Source of the DNA: Apodemus sylvaticus
Taxonomy: Eukaryota; Chordata; Mammalia; Rodentia; Muridae
NCBI RefSeq assembly: GCF_947179515.1
Contig: NC_067488.1
Span: 35,865,842 to 35,929,841, forward strand
Length of the DNA: 64,000 nt
Reading direction: 5' to 3'
Shown here: piece after piece, positions 9,786-20,545 of the stretch
Position numbering within the stretch: position 1 is the first letter of the stretch
How the letters are laid out: each line of letters starts with the position of its first letter
Translations under genes and position numbers: made by a program
The notes under the pieces: generated by a model
The model's input: the letters and a program-made list of their open reading frames with translations, nothing else
Database searches by the model: none
What the model was told of the DNA's origin: nothing

Positions 9786-10782
9786 TATTTTTCTCTTAAT
9801 CCGCAGTTCCTATGAGGTAAGTGGGCAAGGACAACTAACAGCTCATCTTATCTTCTCACTTCATTTTTAATTTCCCTTTTGGCCCAAAGACCACATTTTT
9901 ACATTGAAGATTAGCCATTGAAACTTCCAGCTCTGCACCCCACAGAGTAGCTCCTGGCTCTGGCAGCTAATATGTTTCCCAAGCAACAGCCCTTATCCCT
10001 CTGACCCTCTGCCAGGTGGTGGGATTAGCGGATCTTCCACTAAAGGAACAACGCACCTTCCTGCCTTTTGTAAAGATGTTATTAACAGGCAGGCTTTCAA
10101 AGTCATAGGCTTTCATTCCTCAATTCACTTGAAGCACGTTGGCCTCCCAGGGTGCCCATCTAGGGTGCCAGGGGAAACTCTCAGCCAACTAGGTGCTTAG
10201 TCTTGCTGCTACGTTTTGTCTCGTCCTGGAAGACTTACCATGGGCATCACTTGGTCCTTAGGCATTATAGCCTCTCTGGATTCAGTGCATGCCAGCACTG
10301 GGGGTGGGAGGTGGGGGGTGGGGAAATCCCATCAGAGACATGGGATCGGGATTTTTGTGAAGACGGCAAAAATCATGTGGGTTCAGAACCAACCAAGACA
10401 ACTCATGAAGCCTGACTCTCGGAAGGTGACTCTTTGAACACACTGAAGTCAAGCACCAGTCTCCCACAGAGGGTGAGGAAGCTGGACTTAGACTCAGGAG
10501 AAAGGATGTGAGGAGTCTCAGGGCCTCCTGCTGACTAGGTAGTTAAAACATTGGGTCCATGGCTATTGATAAACATGGCTCTGTTGGGGTAAATCTAGGG
10601 GCCAGGCTGGGAGCTGATGCCCTGACAGATGCAGTTCTGCCTTCCCATAGTCCCCAACACTCCACAATACAAAGCTGTAGGGCACACAGGATGATGTTCT
10701 AAATACGCGGCATGTGGTCAGGGTCTTGAACTCTGAAAGTACCAGGAAATTCCAACTCTGTCACTTCTAGGTATGGGATTCA
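9786..10782. other. Unique sequence, no gene seen
   Basis: About 1 kb without recognisable repeats. Open frames up to 73 codons near 10203-10437 are short and overlap in several frames. A G-rich patch occurs at 10300-10323. Confidence 0.4.
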
Positions 10783-10797
10783 CCTACATCAGTGTCT

Positions 10798-11155
10798 ATT
10801 TTTAAAAAAGATTTATTATTTAATTATTATATATGTAAATACATTGTAGCTGTTTTCAGACACACAGGAAGAGGGCATCCCATCTTATCACAAATGGTTG
10901 TGAGCCACCGTGTGGTTGCTAAGATTTGAACTCAGGACCTCCGGAAGAGCTTTTAACTGCTGAGCCAACTCTCCAGCTCTCGCTCCGGTTCCACTCGCTT
11001 GGGCCCTGCTTACTGTGGCTGTCTTCAGAAACCCCAAAAGAGGACATCAGATCTCATTATGGATGGTTGTGAGCCACCACGTGGTTGCTGGGATTTGAAC
11101 TCAGGACCTTTGGAAGAGCATTCAGCGTTCTTAACCGTTGAGCCATCTCTCCAGC
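10798..11155 (-). mobile_element. B2-B2 dimer inserted as one unit
   Basis: Two antisense B2 units in tandem. The left one (about 10798-10979) is complete, with an A-rich tail; the right one (about 11012-11155) lacks the tail and 3' part. A linker of about 30 bp, not B2-like, separates them. A perfect 15-bp duplication, CCTACATCAGTGTCT, flanks the pair (10783-10797 and 11156-11170), and none separates the units. The dimer therefore appears to have retrotransposed as a single RNA. Confidence 0.85.
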
Positions 11156-11170
11156 CCTACATCAGTGTCT

Positions 11171-11396
11171 TAACCTGGATGACTCTCAGCTTCCAGTATC
11201 AGTGAAATGGGATTGGGATATAAATACTGAGACCACCTGTGAGGATGAAGATACAGTGTTAAGAGGAGTCAGAGTCTCCTGCCAGGGAGCCTGCTTGCTG
11301 GTTAGGCAGGGTTGAAGGAAGATCATGGCTCTCTGTGGTCGGGTAGGAGCCCAGACACTTTGTCTTCCTACTTTGAAGAATAAACGGTGCAGACAA
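11171..11396. other. Unique spacer
   Basis: No repeat or exon recognised between the B2 dimer and the next SINE. Confidence 0.35.
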
Positions 11397-11535
11397 GCCA
11401 GATGGCTCAGGAGGTAAAGGCACTTGGCACCACCCTGGCTACCTGAGCTGGATCCCTAGGACCCTCCATGTTGAGGGAGAGAACAGCAACCCAAAAGCTG
11501 TCCACTGACCTTCACAAAAGTGCCTTTCTACACTG
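11397..11535 (+). repeat. B3/B4-type SINE fragment
   Basis: 'Agccagatggctcaggaggtaa', with small differences from consensus, then 'ggcacttggcacc' and 'cctgagctggatccct' give the Pol III box A/box B order of a rodent tRNA-derived SINE in sense orientation. Confidence 0.6.
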
Positions 11536-12284
11536 ATATCTCACAGTCCCTAGAGCTGCAAAGTAGGAAGAACTTCCATTGCTAGCGTGACACTCAGGAG
11601 GTGACCCAGTTACAGACACTCAGTCCAGGGGAGCTGAGGTTGTCTGGTCCCAAGATGCCTCAGTTCTCAGACCCTGGAGGCTCTTTCTGGTCCCGTTATA
11701 GCCACAGTTCACCGAAGCAGTGTAGAGGGCCGAGTCCTTCATTCCATGACCAATGAAATCAGGAGATTGAGTTGAAGCTCCCACCTATGCTTCTGAGGCT
11801 CTGAAGAAAGTGTACTGTGATTTTCTTCCCACTGACCCTTTTATTTTTGAAAAGATAAACAGCCAATTAGACGAATGGCTGTCTTTCATGTGGAGTTGTT
11901 CTGGGCCTGTTGAGCATGAAACAGTATTTTGGAGCCGTCCCACCTTCTCAGCTAAAAAAAGTCAAAGGTTTGTTTTGTTTTTTTGTTTTTTTAATGGATG
12001 ATAGAGTTTTCTCAAGAGCTCTTTACTAAGGAAATATGCATGGAGATAGCTACTTGGCTCCATTAGTTTCTTGTATATTCAAATGGATTTCTGTTGTTTT
12101 TTTCAATGAAGCCAAATCTACCATCATACAATCTATGAGGGTTATTTTTTTTAACTGTATCTAGTAAAATTCAGGGAATGTATTTTCTTTGTGAATGCTA
12201 GTTGTCCATTCCTAAAGTCACTTTTTATTTCAACCAAGTCACTTGGAACTAATGTTATATTCAATTTTTCTGATGATTTATTTA
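11536..12284. other. Unique, A/T-rich to the right
   Basis: No exon recognised. A/T content rises after 11,950, with T-runs and GTTTT-type strings, but no recognisable family. Confidence 0.35.
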
Positions 12285-12390
12285 TTTTTGAGAAAATATG
12301 TTACTATATAGCCTCGACTGGCCGTAAACCCAGAGATCTACTTGCCTCTGCGTCCCAACTACTGAGATTAAAGGCATGTGCCATTAGATC
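12285..12390 (-). repeat. B1 SINE fragment, antisense
   Basis: 'Gttactatatagcctcgactgg', with changes, then 'cttgcctctgcgtcccaact' and 'gagattaaaggcatgtgcca' follow an antisense B1 (7SL-derived). Heavily diverged and missing its 3' tail region. Confidence 0.65.
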
Positions 12391-12445
12391 AAATTGATTT
12401 TGATTTTTTAATCCTTATTTTATATTCTCTTTAAAAATTTCACAT

Positions 12446-12720
12446 TTTAGACAGGAGAGTGGCTCAGCAATTAAGAACACATATTACTATTCCAGAGGTC
12501 CTGAGCTGGATCTGAGGTACTCTGGCTTCTGTACCCATGTGTACAAACACATATACAGAAGCATGCATATATATACATATTTAAAAAATTAAATTATTTT
12601 AAAAAATAATTACTTACAAATTTTATAAATAAATTAAAAAATAATTAAAAATAATTAAATAATAAAACATTAAAATTTATTTATTATTTAAATTAAATTA
12701 AAAAATAATTTTATATTTAC
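12446..12720 (+). repeat. B3-type SINE fragment with A/T-rich tail
   Basis: 'Agagtggctcagcaattaagaac', broken by differences, then 'ttccagaggtcctgagctgg' match the 5' part of B2/B3 SINEs in sense. It runs into an (AAAT/AATT)-rich tract of about 130 bp at 12575-12710. Confidence 0.6.
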
Positions 12721-12974
12721 ATGGTTGAATAACTTCAGTATTTTAGGGGAAAACACACACACAAAAATGCAACACACATAGAAAGAATCAGAAAAAAAAA
12801 AAGTTCCAAATAACCCCAGACTAATCAGAAGGCACTTTTAACATACAAATATTTCCAGTCTTATTTATATGATCTTTGAATGGGCTTTTGAAAGGTTACG
12901 GTAAGATACCATCTATCCCCACACTAATCTGTCCAGAAGTTAACCTTCTCAGGAATAAAATCTCAGGGTTTAGA

Positions 12975-13335
12975 AAACTAGGGAGAAGGCTTAATGAGCA
13001 AAACACTTGCTTTGCAGAGAGAAAGACCTGAGTTTGAGCCCCCAGTACTCATGTAAAATGCCAAGCATGACTACACAAGCCTATAACCTCAGCATTGGGG
13101 TTCAGAGATAGCTGGATCCCAAGAATTTGCTGGCCCAACAGTCTTGACAAAACAGCATCTGGCTCAGTGAGGGACCCTGTCTCAATGGGATAAGGTAGAG
13201 AAAAGCAGAAGAAAACACTCCACGTCTTCCTCTCACTTCTGAATGTACTCTGCATACAAACATCACTGTATATTCACATGGGCATACACCCACTCACATA
13301 CATGCACCAGATTCACACACAAACACATATACACA
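12975..13335 (+). repeat. B4-type composite SINE
   Basis: Order fits the rodent B4/ID-B1 type: 'ttgctttgcagagagaaagacctgag', divided by changes, a central 'ggatcccaagaatttgctggcc', the B1-like 'gagggaccctgtctcaa' and a CA-rich end. Sense orientation, diverged. Confidence 0.6.
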
Positions 13336-13363
13336 AAACCCCAGTATTTTCTGGGCAATTTTT

Positions 13364-13379
13364 TTAAATAAAGATTTGT

Positions 13380-13422
<43 letters not shown>

Positions 13423-13576
13423 GTATACAGTGTTGTGTCTGCATATATGCCTGTACACCAGAAGAGAGGACCAAATCTCATTATAGATGGTGAGCCGCCA
13501 TGTGGTGCTAGGAATTGAACTCAGGACCTTTGGAACAGTAGTCAGTGCTCTCAACCTCTGACATCTCTCCAGCTCC
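13364..13576 (-). mobile_element. B2 SINE with (TTTA)n tail
   Basis: Antisense B2 with the (TTTA)n tail at 13370-13423, then 'accagaagagaggaccaaat', 'ggtgctaggaattgaac' and 'catctctccagctcc'. The flanks CTGGGCAATTTTT (from 13351) and CTGGGAAATTTTT (from 13577) form a 13-bp target duplication with one mismatch. Some central bases of the B2 are missing. Confidence 0.8.
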
Positions 13577-13641
13577 CTGGGAAATTTTTATAATCCAAGA
13601 TTTATGGTGAATTTATTAACAAATAAAGTAGTTTTCTCAAC

Positions 13642-14041
13642 TGTACTGGCTAGTTTTGTGTGTCAACTTGACACAGGCTGGAGTTATCACAGAGAAAGGA
13701 GCTTCAGTTGGGGAAGTGCCTCCATGAGATCCAGCTGTGGGGCATTTTCTCAATTAGTGATCAAGTGATGAGGGCCCCTGGTGGGTGGTTCCACCTTTGG
13801 GCTGGTGCTCTTGGGTTCTATAAGAGAGCAGGCTGAGCAAGCCAGGGGAAGCAAGCCAGTAAGAAACATCCCTCCATGGCCTGTGCATCAGCTCCTGCTT
13901 CCTGACCTGCTTGAGTTCCAGTCCTGACTTCCTTTAGTGATGAACTGCGACGTGGAAGTGTAAGCTCAATAAACCCTTTCCTCCCCAACTTGCTTTTTGG
14001 TCATGATGTTTTGTGCAGGAATAGAAACCCTGACTAAGACA
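13642..14041 (+). mobile_element. Solo LTR, TG...CA, 6-bp duplication CTCAAC
   Basis: A 400-bp element starting TGTACTGGCTAG and ending CTAAGACA, flanked by identical CTCAAC at 13636-13641 and 14042-14047. It has an AATAAA signal near 13967 and no open frame. The 6-bp duplication and the ends fit a class II (ERVK-type) LTR. A close copy in the opposite orientation lies at 36391-36792. Confidence 0.8.
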
Positions 14042-14756
14042 CTCAACAATTATACAAAGTATATCTGTGTGACAAAAATAAAAACCTAGGCAGGGAGGAG
14101 GTGAGTGATCTGGTTGGTGAACTGAGTATCTAGTTGAAATGCCTTGAAATCCAAGCAATCTTTGATCCTTTCCATTAAGATGTGACCGCAGACAAGCTGA
14201 AGGTCTGCAGGGATTAGATGTGACTTCAGTGGGTCCCCTAAGTATCCAAGTGTTGGACGCTCAGGTCTCCAGTAAACAGTGTGAAGGGAAGGGGTGGGAC
14301 CTAGTGGGAGGACAGCAGACTAGCCTATCCTCACCCTGCCCTGTTTTTTGACTGGTGAGTCACCAGAGGAATCTCTCCCTAGGATGCACCACCTTTCATG
14401 CCATTTGCTAGAACCTGAGCCAGGGGATCTCATGGGACCTTAGCCACACTGCTTGAATTCTCAACTCCCAATACGGTAAATGAAATAAAACCCTTTTATC
14501 TACAATTACTCAGCCTCAGACATTTGGTGTATCAAGAGAAAACTAATAAAGGACCTTGCTACCATCTTATCTTTGACACAAGTTAAACCGATACTTCTAA
14601 GAACACTGTAGCCCCCACCTATAGGATCCACCTTTAATCTCTGGACTGACATACTGTGGCCTGAGGCTGTGGCAGAATCAGAGTAGATAACAAGTCTGGA
14701 TGGGACTTCACCAGTCTACCCAGCATGCCCTCTACACCTGACTCCTCCCAGTTTCC
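14042..14756. other. Unique sequence, no gene seen
   Basis: Text around 14290-14570 has LTR-like wording ('cctagtgggaggacagcag', then 'aaatgaaataaaacccttttatc' in pieces), so an old diverged LTR may lie at 14200-14570. I cannot set ends. Confidence 0.35.
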
Positions 14757-14758
14757 TG

Positions 14759-14846
14759 AGCTGCTCCCACAGCTGGCCCGTGAGGCCCAAGCTGCTCCCA
14801 CAGCTGGCCCGTGAGGCCCGAGCTGCTCACACAGCTGACCTGTGAC
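14759..14846. repeat. 31-bp tandem repeat, about 2.8 copies
   Basis: Units start at 14759, 14790 and 14821, each opening 'agctgctc(c/a)cacagctg(g/a)cc'. The first two copies are nearly identical; the third is diverged. The period is not a multiple of three. Confidence 0.85.
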
Positions 14847-15488
14847 TGTGTCCCACTGAAAGCCAACACCCTTTCCTCACCTCTGCCTGCTGTCTCCTTA
14901 GCTCCATCCTCCCCAATCTGCTGTTCAAATAGAATGGGAGGTGTATGCACAGGAGCAAGTCAAATATTCAAAATAAAGCATTAAGTTGTGTCTTCCAAGA
15001 GAATCTAATGCAGCCTCTTGGCTTCACACAATCATGCTGAGGTCTGGAATCCTATTGTCAGAAGGGCCCTGTATGCTCGGATCATCCTAGTGTGTAAACT
15101 GGCCCGAGAAAAGGACACACTGCAGGAATAGGAGGCCAGCGCATCTAGTTCCTACCACCTCTAGCTGCCTCACCTCTTTGTTGCAGAAGCTGACCGCAGC
15201 CTGGCAACTCGGTCGCTCTATTTCTCTTGCATACGCAGGGTATACAACACTTTTGATAACTGCATGACCTCCCCTCAAAAAAAAAAAAAAAAAACCATAC
15301 ACACACACATCTGTTCTACTGCAGACTGACAGCAGAAACCCCACATCCCTGAGGCTTAGAATCCCCAGGTCTCCTTCTGTGGACGCTTCAAAGATGGGGG
15401 TTCTCACCATCTTTCAGCACAAGTGGCTTTGGTTCTGATAAATACCACACATGGCGTTGCTCTTCATCATCACATGTATCTCCCCCAG
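14847..15488. other. Unique sequence with poly-A run
   Basis: No exon seen. An A-rich run lies at 15276-15294, followed by a short CA tract. The last bases form a plausible splice acceptor for the candidate segment that follows. Confidence 0.35.
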
Positions 15489-15669
15489 AATACCAAGACC
15501 TCCCGGACAGCCAGTTTTTCCACTGCAGTACCTCCAGAATCCTGTGAGGTATGTGGAACCAAATGAAGTTCCCATAAACACGAGCTCAGATGGAATCATA
15601 GAAATCCGACCCTTACCACCAAAGTTAACCAACGAAATAGTGAATTCCAGACTCTCCAATGATGTGTGA
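15489..15669 (+). CDS. Candidate terminal coding exon (weak)
   Basis: I do not recognise the gene. A plausible acceptor (pyrimidine-rich 'tgtatctcccccag', AG at 15487-15488) opens a frame of about 60 codons ending in TGA at 15667-15669, with an AATAAA at 15709-15714. The peptide is Pro-rich at its start (IPRPPGQPVFPLQ), then has NTS (a possible N-glycosylation site) and a Pro/Leu/Ile segment, which is more protein-like than other frames nearby. It recalls Pro/Gln-rich secreted proteins, but no family signature is visible. Starting from 15489 needs a phase-2 intron, whereas the Pro/Gln-rich SCPP genes normally use phase-0 introns, which argues against that group. An upstream ATG at 15451 would instead give a 72-codon single-exon frame with a hydrophobic start. 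A GTATGT donor-like site at 15548 would also cut the frame. Chance cannot be excluded. Confidence 0.2.
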
Positions 15670-17649
15670 TGTTGGGTATCCACTAAGAATGTCAAGATAT
15701 GAGTGGTGAATAAAAATGAGTGGTTTTGGAGACGAAGAGCATAAAGTGTTAACATATCACTCTGGTGTTGTTTCCTAGGGCTCATAGTTTTGCATGAAAG
15801 CTAAAGAACGGAAGAGAATAATGTCTAAGATCACTTTTAGCGGGTGGACAAGGAGGTCATACTGATCTCTCTTACATCTGCACACAGAAAGCCCTTAGAC
15901 ACTACTATAAATGCACGGTCAGGAGTCAGACCTCACCTCTCAAACCCAGCATTGAGAACTGCTGGCAAACACTTGATTTAGTGAAAGACAGGAAGTCACT
16001 CTATCAGTGAGAGGGGAGGAGCCTGGGGTAATACTCTAGTCTCCCCAAGCCGACTGGTTCTGAGGAAGAATCTTGAGTGAACCTAAAGGAGGTGGGGACT
16101 GCCTTCACGAAGGGGTTTTGCTCTTTGCCAGGAAGAGGGCCACAGCTTCTTAGTTTGCAGAGAGTGAAACTGAGACCCAGGACCCAGAATAGCTTGGGTG
16201 CCAGGTTGCAAAGCAATTGAGCCTCGGCACTGAGACTCATAAACACAGGCTCTGATGGGGCTCATGTCTGGGTTCTCCTGACCAAATGAAAACAGACACG
16301 CTTTCTGGGTTCTCAAGCCAGTGATGAGGAATGCAGTTTCCATGTGGGCCATGCAACTGATCAAAAGGGCCTGAACGTCTGATTCTAGAATTCGTGCTAA
16401 CCAGGCCACCTTTCCGTGCACAAAGCAGTCACTGGGAAGTACTCTAGAAGTCCCCCTTGACAGCTGTCTCACTTCCCTGTTTTCAGCAACTTACAATCAG
16501 CTGAAGTTCAAAAAAAAAATTACATAGAAAGTTCTAGAACTTTAAACTGATAAGTTTTGAAGCACTTTTTATTGCCGATTGTTGTTATAATTGTTCCGTT
16601 TATCATCAAACCTTTTTGCTGTGTTCAATATGAAATTTGGACTTTGTCATAATACTCCATATTAGCCAGGATCTTGAGTATTGACTGGGATTGGGATAAG
16701 AGACCACTGTACAAGGACAAGCTGACTGGTGGACTTTATTCTTTTTCTTCTCTGCTTTTTGGACACTAGGAAGGGCTTAGGATGAAAGCTAAGGTTCAGT
16801 TTCCACAAAGCGAAGCTCTATCCAAACCCAAACTCCTGGAGTCAGCAATTCCAGCCAGGTAAATTGATAGGGTCAGGTATCAAAGGCACACATCTGGAGG
16901 TTCCTTCCTGGGGAGGTCTGCCCAACACTTGTTTGTAGGTTAGAGTTCTGACAAGACAGGCTGCTTGGCAGGAGGAGAGGGACATTGACTTGCCACAAAG
17001 TCATACTGAGGATCCAGGACTCTGTGACATCCTCTTCTTTCAGGCCCATCCACAAACTACTTCCCCCAAGGGGAAGGAGGAATCATGAACCTCTAACCCT
17101 GGTGACAGCTAACTGTTCCGAGGTCCCAACCTCAGAAGGAGTGTGGGAGAGGTGGTGATGGCCTGCACCTGAAGATTGAACTCAGAACCATCTACAAGCT
17201 GCTCAGAAAAGGTCAGCTTCTGCTTGCTGCTACAGAGCCTAAAAGAGTGACGCTCTCACACTCCTGCAGAAACCTCTGTGGTCACGTCCAGCAACACTTC
17301 CTGTTTTCTAGCCCTAGATCTGCTCAAAGCCAGTGTGGGAAAGCTCCTGCTAAGTAAGCCCAGGCCCTGACTTTGCTGGCCAGCATGACCCGCAAAAAAT
17401 AAATAAATAAAATAAATAAATAAAGAAAGAAAGAAAGAAAGAAAGAAAAGAAAGAAAAGAAAGAAAAGAAAAGGCAAGAGAGGAAATGTCAGAAAGGGCA
17501 GGGTAGAAGTCCTCTACCCACTCTTTTATTCCTTTATTCTGCTCCTGTTCGCATACACATATGCACACAAGCATATTGTGAGCATGTTTGCACAATATAC
17601 GTCTACATACAGTTACACGTAGTATCTATTCTTCAGGACTCATTTTGGA
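15670..17649. other. Unique sequence, no gene seen
   Basis: About 2 kb without a convincing exon. The 129-codon minus-strand frame at 16083-16472 has no domain or splice support. A mixed (AAAT)n(GAAA)n tract lies at 17387-17475; it may be a decayed SINE tail, but I see no SINE body. Confidence 0.35.
17387..17475. repeat. (AAAT)n(GAAA)n microsatellite
   Basis: Tetranucleotide AAAT repeats grade into GAAA/AAAAG repeats. This composition is typical of expanded SINE tails. Confidence 0.9.
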
Positions 17650-17735
17650 GCCTGTAGGAACGGCTCCTGCTTTACAGATATGGAAACTGGTTTTCAGAGG
17701 CTAAGTTACACGTTCAAAGCGAAATTCTTCATCTT
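17650..17735 (-). repeat. MIR SINE fragment, antisense
   Basis: 'Gctttacagatatggaaactgg' with changes, then 'tcagaggctaagttac' follows the reverse complement of the MIR core. Short and old. Confidence 0.6.
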
Positions 17736-19299
17736 ACACCCAGTTTTAGGCACACACAGGAGACACAGATGGAGAACTTTAGTTATTTTTTTTTTTTCAG
17801 CCAATCACGAAAGTTCAGAAAATGACTAGGCTTCAATGTTTGGGACAGGAAAGGGAAGTGAGGAGGCGCAGGGGCCCAACCCCAGAGGCTTGCTTTGGTC
17901 ACCCTTTCTCACAGCTTAGCTTAACAGTTGTTTCCAAAGCAACCGACAGGGGGCAATGTATCCCTCTTTTTCAAACCTGGGGGCGCTCTGGGCCATCATC
18001 CAAGAAAGAAAACCTAGGGACACCGCCCGCAGTTTCCAGAACTGCGCACACTGGTTTAGCAGGGTGGGTGCTCAGCGCTCTCTTGGAAGCCACTGGGTGA
18101 ATTTTAATTCAGTAGTAATAGTTGAAAGAGACGAGGGGCGTCCTGACTAGCAGCGCCTCCTGTCCTAGAGGCCCTTTCATGGAGCACAGTATTAGCATCA
18201 ACTATGTGCCAGAAGCAGTGGCAGAGATCATCCCCCTGATCCTTGCAGTTTTTCTGCTGGGGAGCGCCCCTCAACTGCAGCAGGGAGGCGTGGGCTCGCC
18301 ATCTCCTCACAAGTTCGTGGAGGCGTGGGGGACCCGAGACAGTGGGAAGTCAGTCGGGAGAGGACAGTGTTAGCCACAAACACAGTCAAAAGTCTGGCGA
18401 ATGCCTGAGGCAGCAACTGTGTGAGCTTGCGCCTGTCCTCGGGGTCGCTAGTGTCTCCTGAGGACTCATTCAGCTTCCAAGATGCCTTGACCATCCCAGC
18501 TCCCACCCACTCGCACGCTTTTGGGCGCGCACATGTCTTCTCGTGGAGCGCCACCAATTCCTGCTGGCAGTAGAAGCCGGCCAGGACCATTGTGCAAGAG
18601 GCTGGAGAAACTCCAGGTTCTAGCAGATAGACGGAGGTCCGGGCACCCTTTTTGAGACTCTACGATGAGGCAAGGCGCACGCCGCCCTACCTGCACTATG
18701 AGGCAGATACCATGAGATTTAATCCACATTTCGAGTTCAGCCTCGCTGCCTCCCGCAAGGTCACGCTCAAACACCCACGCGTAGAAAAACAGCGAGGGCT
18801 GAAAGTTGCTTGCGCAAAGGTCCGATTCCGAGCTAACAGTACTCCTATCAAGTCTCCTTGTCCGGTGTCACCATTTCCCACCCCGTGCCCAGATCAAAGC
18901 GGCAGACCTTGCCCTGTGCAGGTCAATGTAAACAAGTTGCTAACTTTTGTCCCATTATTTCTTGGCAGCTGCGGCGCCTAACGGGTTTGGAGCAGATTCC
19001 AAGTTTAGAGTTACCACCGCTGAGCTTACTTTGTCCACCCTCATCTATCCACTTTCCAACACACCACACCGCCTCTTGTTGGGCTGTCCTAAGCTCCAAC
19101 TTCTCTGAAGCAGGGCGGTATCAGGTGTCCCGGGGGTCAACAGCCTCCTCCAGGGTCTGCGCCTGCCCTCAGCTGACTGGGAGACTCCATCCGGATACTG
19201 TCCCACCATCTCTGGTCTAGAAAGCCAACGCTCTCCAAGCGTTCCCAATATCCCAGCCCGAGACCTCCGCTTCCCTAGAGTGGGGGCAAACTGCGCCTG
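17736..19299. other. Unique sequence flanking the CpG island
   Basis: No interspersed repeat recognised for about 1.5 kb, and CpG content rises toward the right. Overlapping GC-rich open frames occur on both strands (up to 120 codons at 18228-18590 minus and 18858-19220 plus), without a domain. Absence of repeats next to a CpG island is common around promoters. Confidence 0.45.
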
Positions 19300-19726
19300 A
19301 TGGAGTCTCCTACCCGCGGCCCGCGCGGGATCCACTGCGGTGCTGGGTGCAATGTCACCGCGGCCGCTCCGGGAGCAGCTGCCACAACCGCCTCAGGCTC
19401 TCCACTGAGCTCCAGCAGACTCCTCCAGTAAGCGCCAAAGAGCCTGGAGCACCAGAGCTGGAGTCTCCTCCCTGACCCTTTCCCTGAGACCACCGTGGTG
19501 GCGGTGGCGGAGACAGGGATCTCTTTCCTTGTGTCTCCCTCTTGGCGCCTAGGGTCTTTGGTCACACTTCTACTGTTACACCTTCCTAGTCCCTTCCCCA
19601 CCCCTTCTGTTCCCGGGTCGGGACGATCACCTCAGCACTCTGAGAACACAAGCAAAATTTCTCTGGCCCCAACTCGCGAGGGGGCGCCGTCCCTGGGGCA
19701 CCGGGACAGGGACCAGCTGGGTGCGC

Positions 19727-19733
19727 ACTCACC
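19727..19733 (-). other. Second strong 5' splice donor, minus strand
   Basis: Complement reads G|GTGAGT followed by GCGC. It lies 88 bp farther along the same strand and could be an alternative donor of a longer first exon. Two consensus donors in the same orientation beside a CpG island support leftward transcription. Confidence 0.4.
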
Positions 19734-19814
19734 AAAGCCCGAGACACGCTGAAGTTGCCCGGTTTGGGGAACCGAAGAGGTTCAGAGGAGTATCTAAGGA
19801 GATGTGTCCAGGAT

Positions 19815-19821
19815 ACTTACC
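19815..19821 (-). other. Strong 5' splice donor, minus strand
   Basis: Complement reads G|GTAAGT followed by ATCC, a full consensus donor. The last exon base would be 19821 and the intron would begin at 19820. Confidence 0.5.
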
Positions 19822-20225
19822 CCAGCCAGCTCACACCTCACGGTCCTTCTCTGCCTCCTCCTCTCTCCTCCCTCCGGTCTAGGGCTCTTTGTCTTTGCAA
19901 AGTGTCGAAAGTGTCTGGCATAGTGGGCTCCGGCGGCAGAGGTTAGCGGAGAGGCGGGGTGAGGATGGGAGCGGCCTCTGGAACACCTTCCCGGGAGTGT
20001 AACGGGAGTGAGAGGCGGGGCGTCCGGGGAGGAGCCGCTTTCGCCCGCCGGCTGGGACCAAGCGGCGACTCTGGCGCGCCCTGCCCCGAGCTCCGGCTTT
20101 TCGAAGCTCAGATCCTCCCCTTCCTCCGCCCAGCGCCCGCCCCTTGGCGCTCGGGCGCCCCCCTCCGCCCCTCCCGCCGGCCTCAGCTCGGCTTTCCCCT
20201 TGCATGGGGCTTCCTGCAAGCCCAA
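19821..20225 (-). promoter_or_regulatory. Candidate first exon of a leftward transcript
   Basis: On the minus strand a possible TATA-like sequence (complement of 20224-20229) precedes about 375-400 bp of GC-rich sequence that ends at 19821 with a near-perfect splice donor, GTAAGTAT. This could be a 5' untranslated first exon; the only ATG near the donor (complement of about 19922-19924) opens a very short frame. I cannot name the gene. The start site is inferred. GC boxes at 20133-20143 lie inside the proposed exon, so the true start may be farther left, near 20.0-20.1 kb. Confidence 0.45.
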
Positions 20226-20249
20226 TATAGCTCAGCCGAGCCACGTGGA

Positions 20250-20545
20250 CCGCAGCGGGCTGGGTGGAGGCCGGACCGGCCTGAGAGACACCGGAGGAGG
20301 CAGCGCGGGGACAAGGTCACTGCCCCAAGAGAGGGATCTGCGGGAACAACTGGAGAGAGTAGGGAAGAACTCCCGAGAGAGCCGAAACCCGTGGGGTCAA
20401 CCCCCTGGGACGAGGCGTTGGGCGTGCACCGAGAGGATGTGGCTGGCGGTGCCCAGAAGAGCCCCATTCCGGGGAGCGGTGGAGAGAGGGGGCGATCAGG
20501 CAAAGCCACCACTTTCTCTAAGGGCGCGGGACTCGAGGTGGGATT
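20250..20545 (+). other. Possible divergent exon, plus strand (weak)
   Basis: CpG-island promoters are often bidirectional. On the plus strand a GC-rich, frame-open stretch follows the CCAAT/E-box cluster and reaches a moderate donor-like site (GAG|GTGGGA at about 20536-20544). There is no independent support. Confidence 0.15.
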
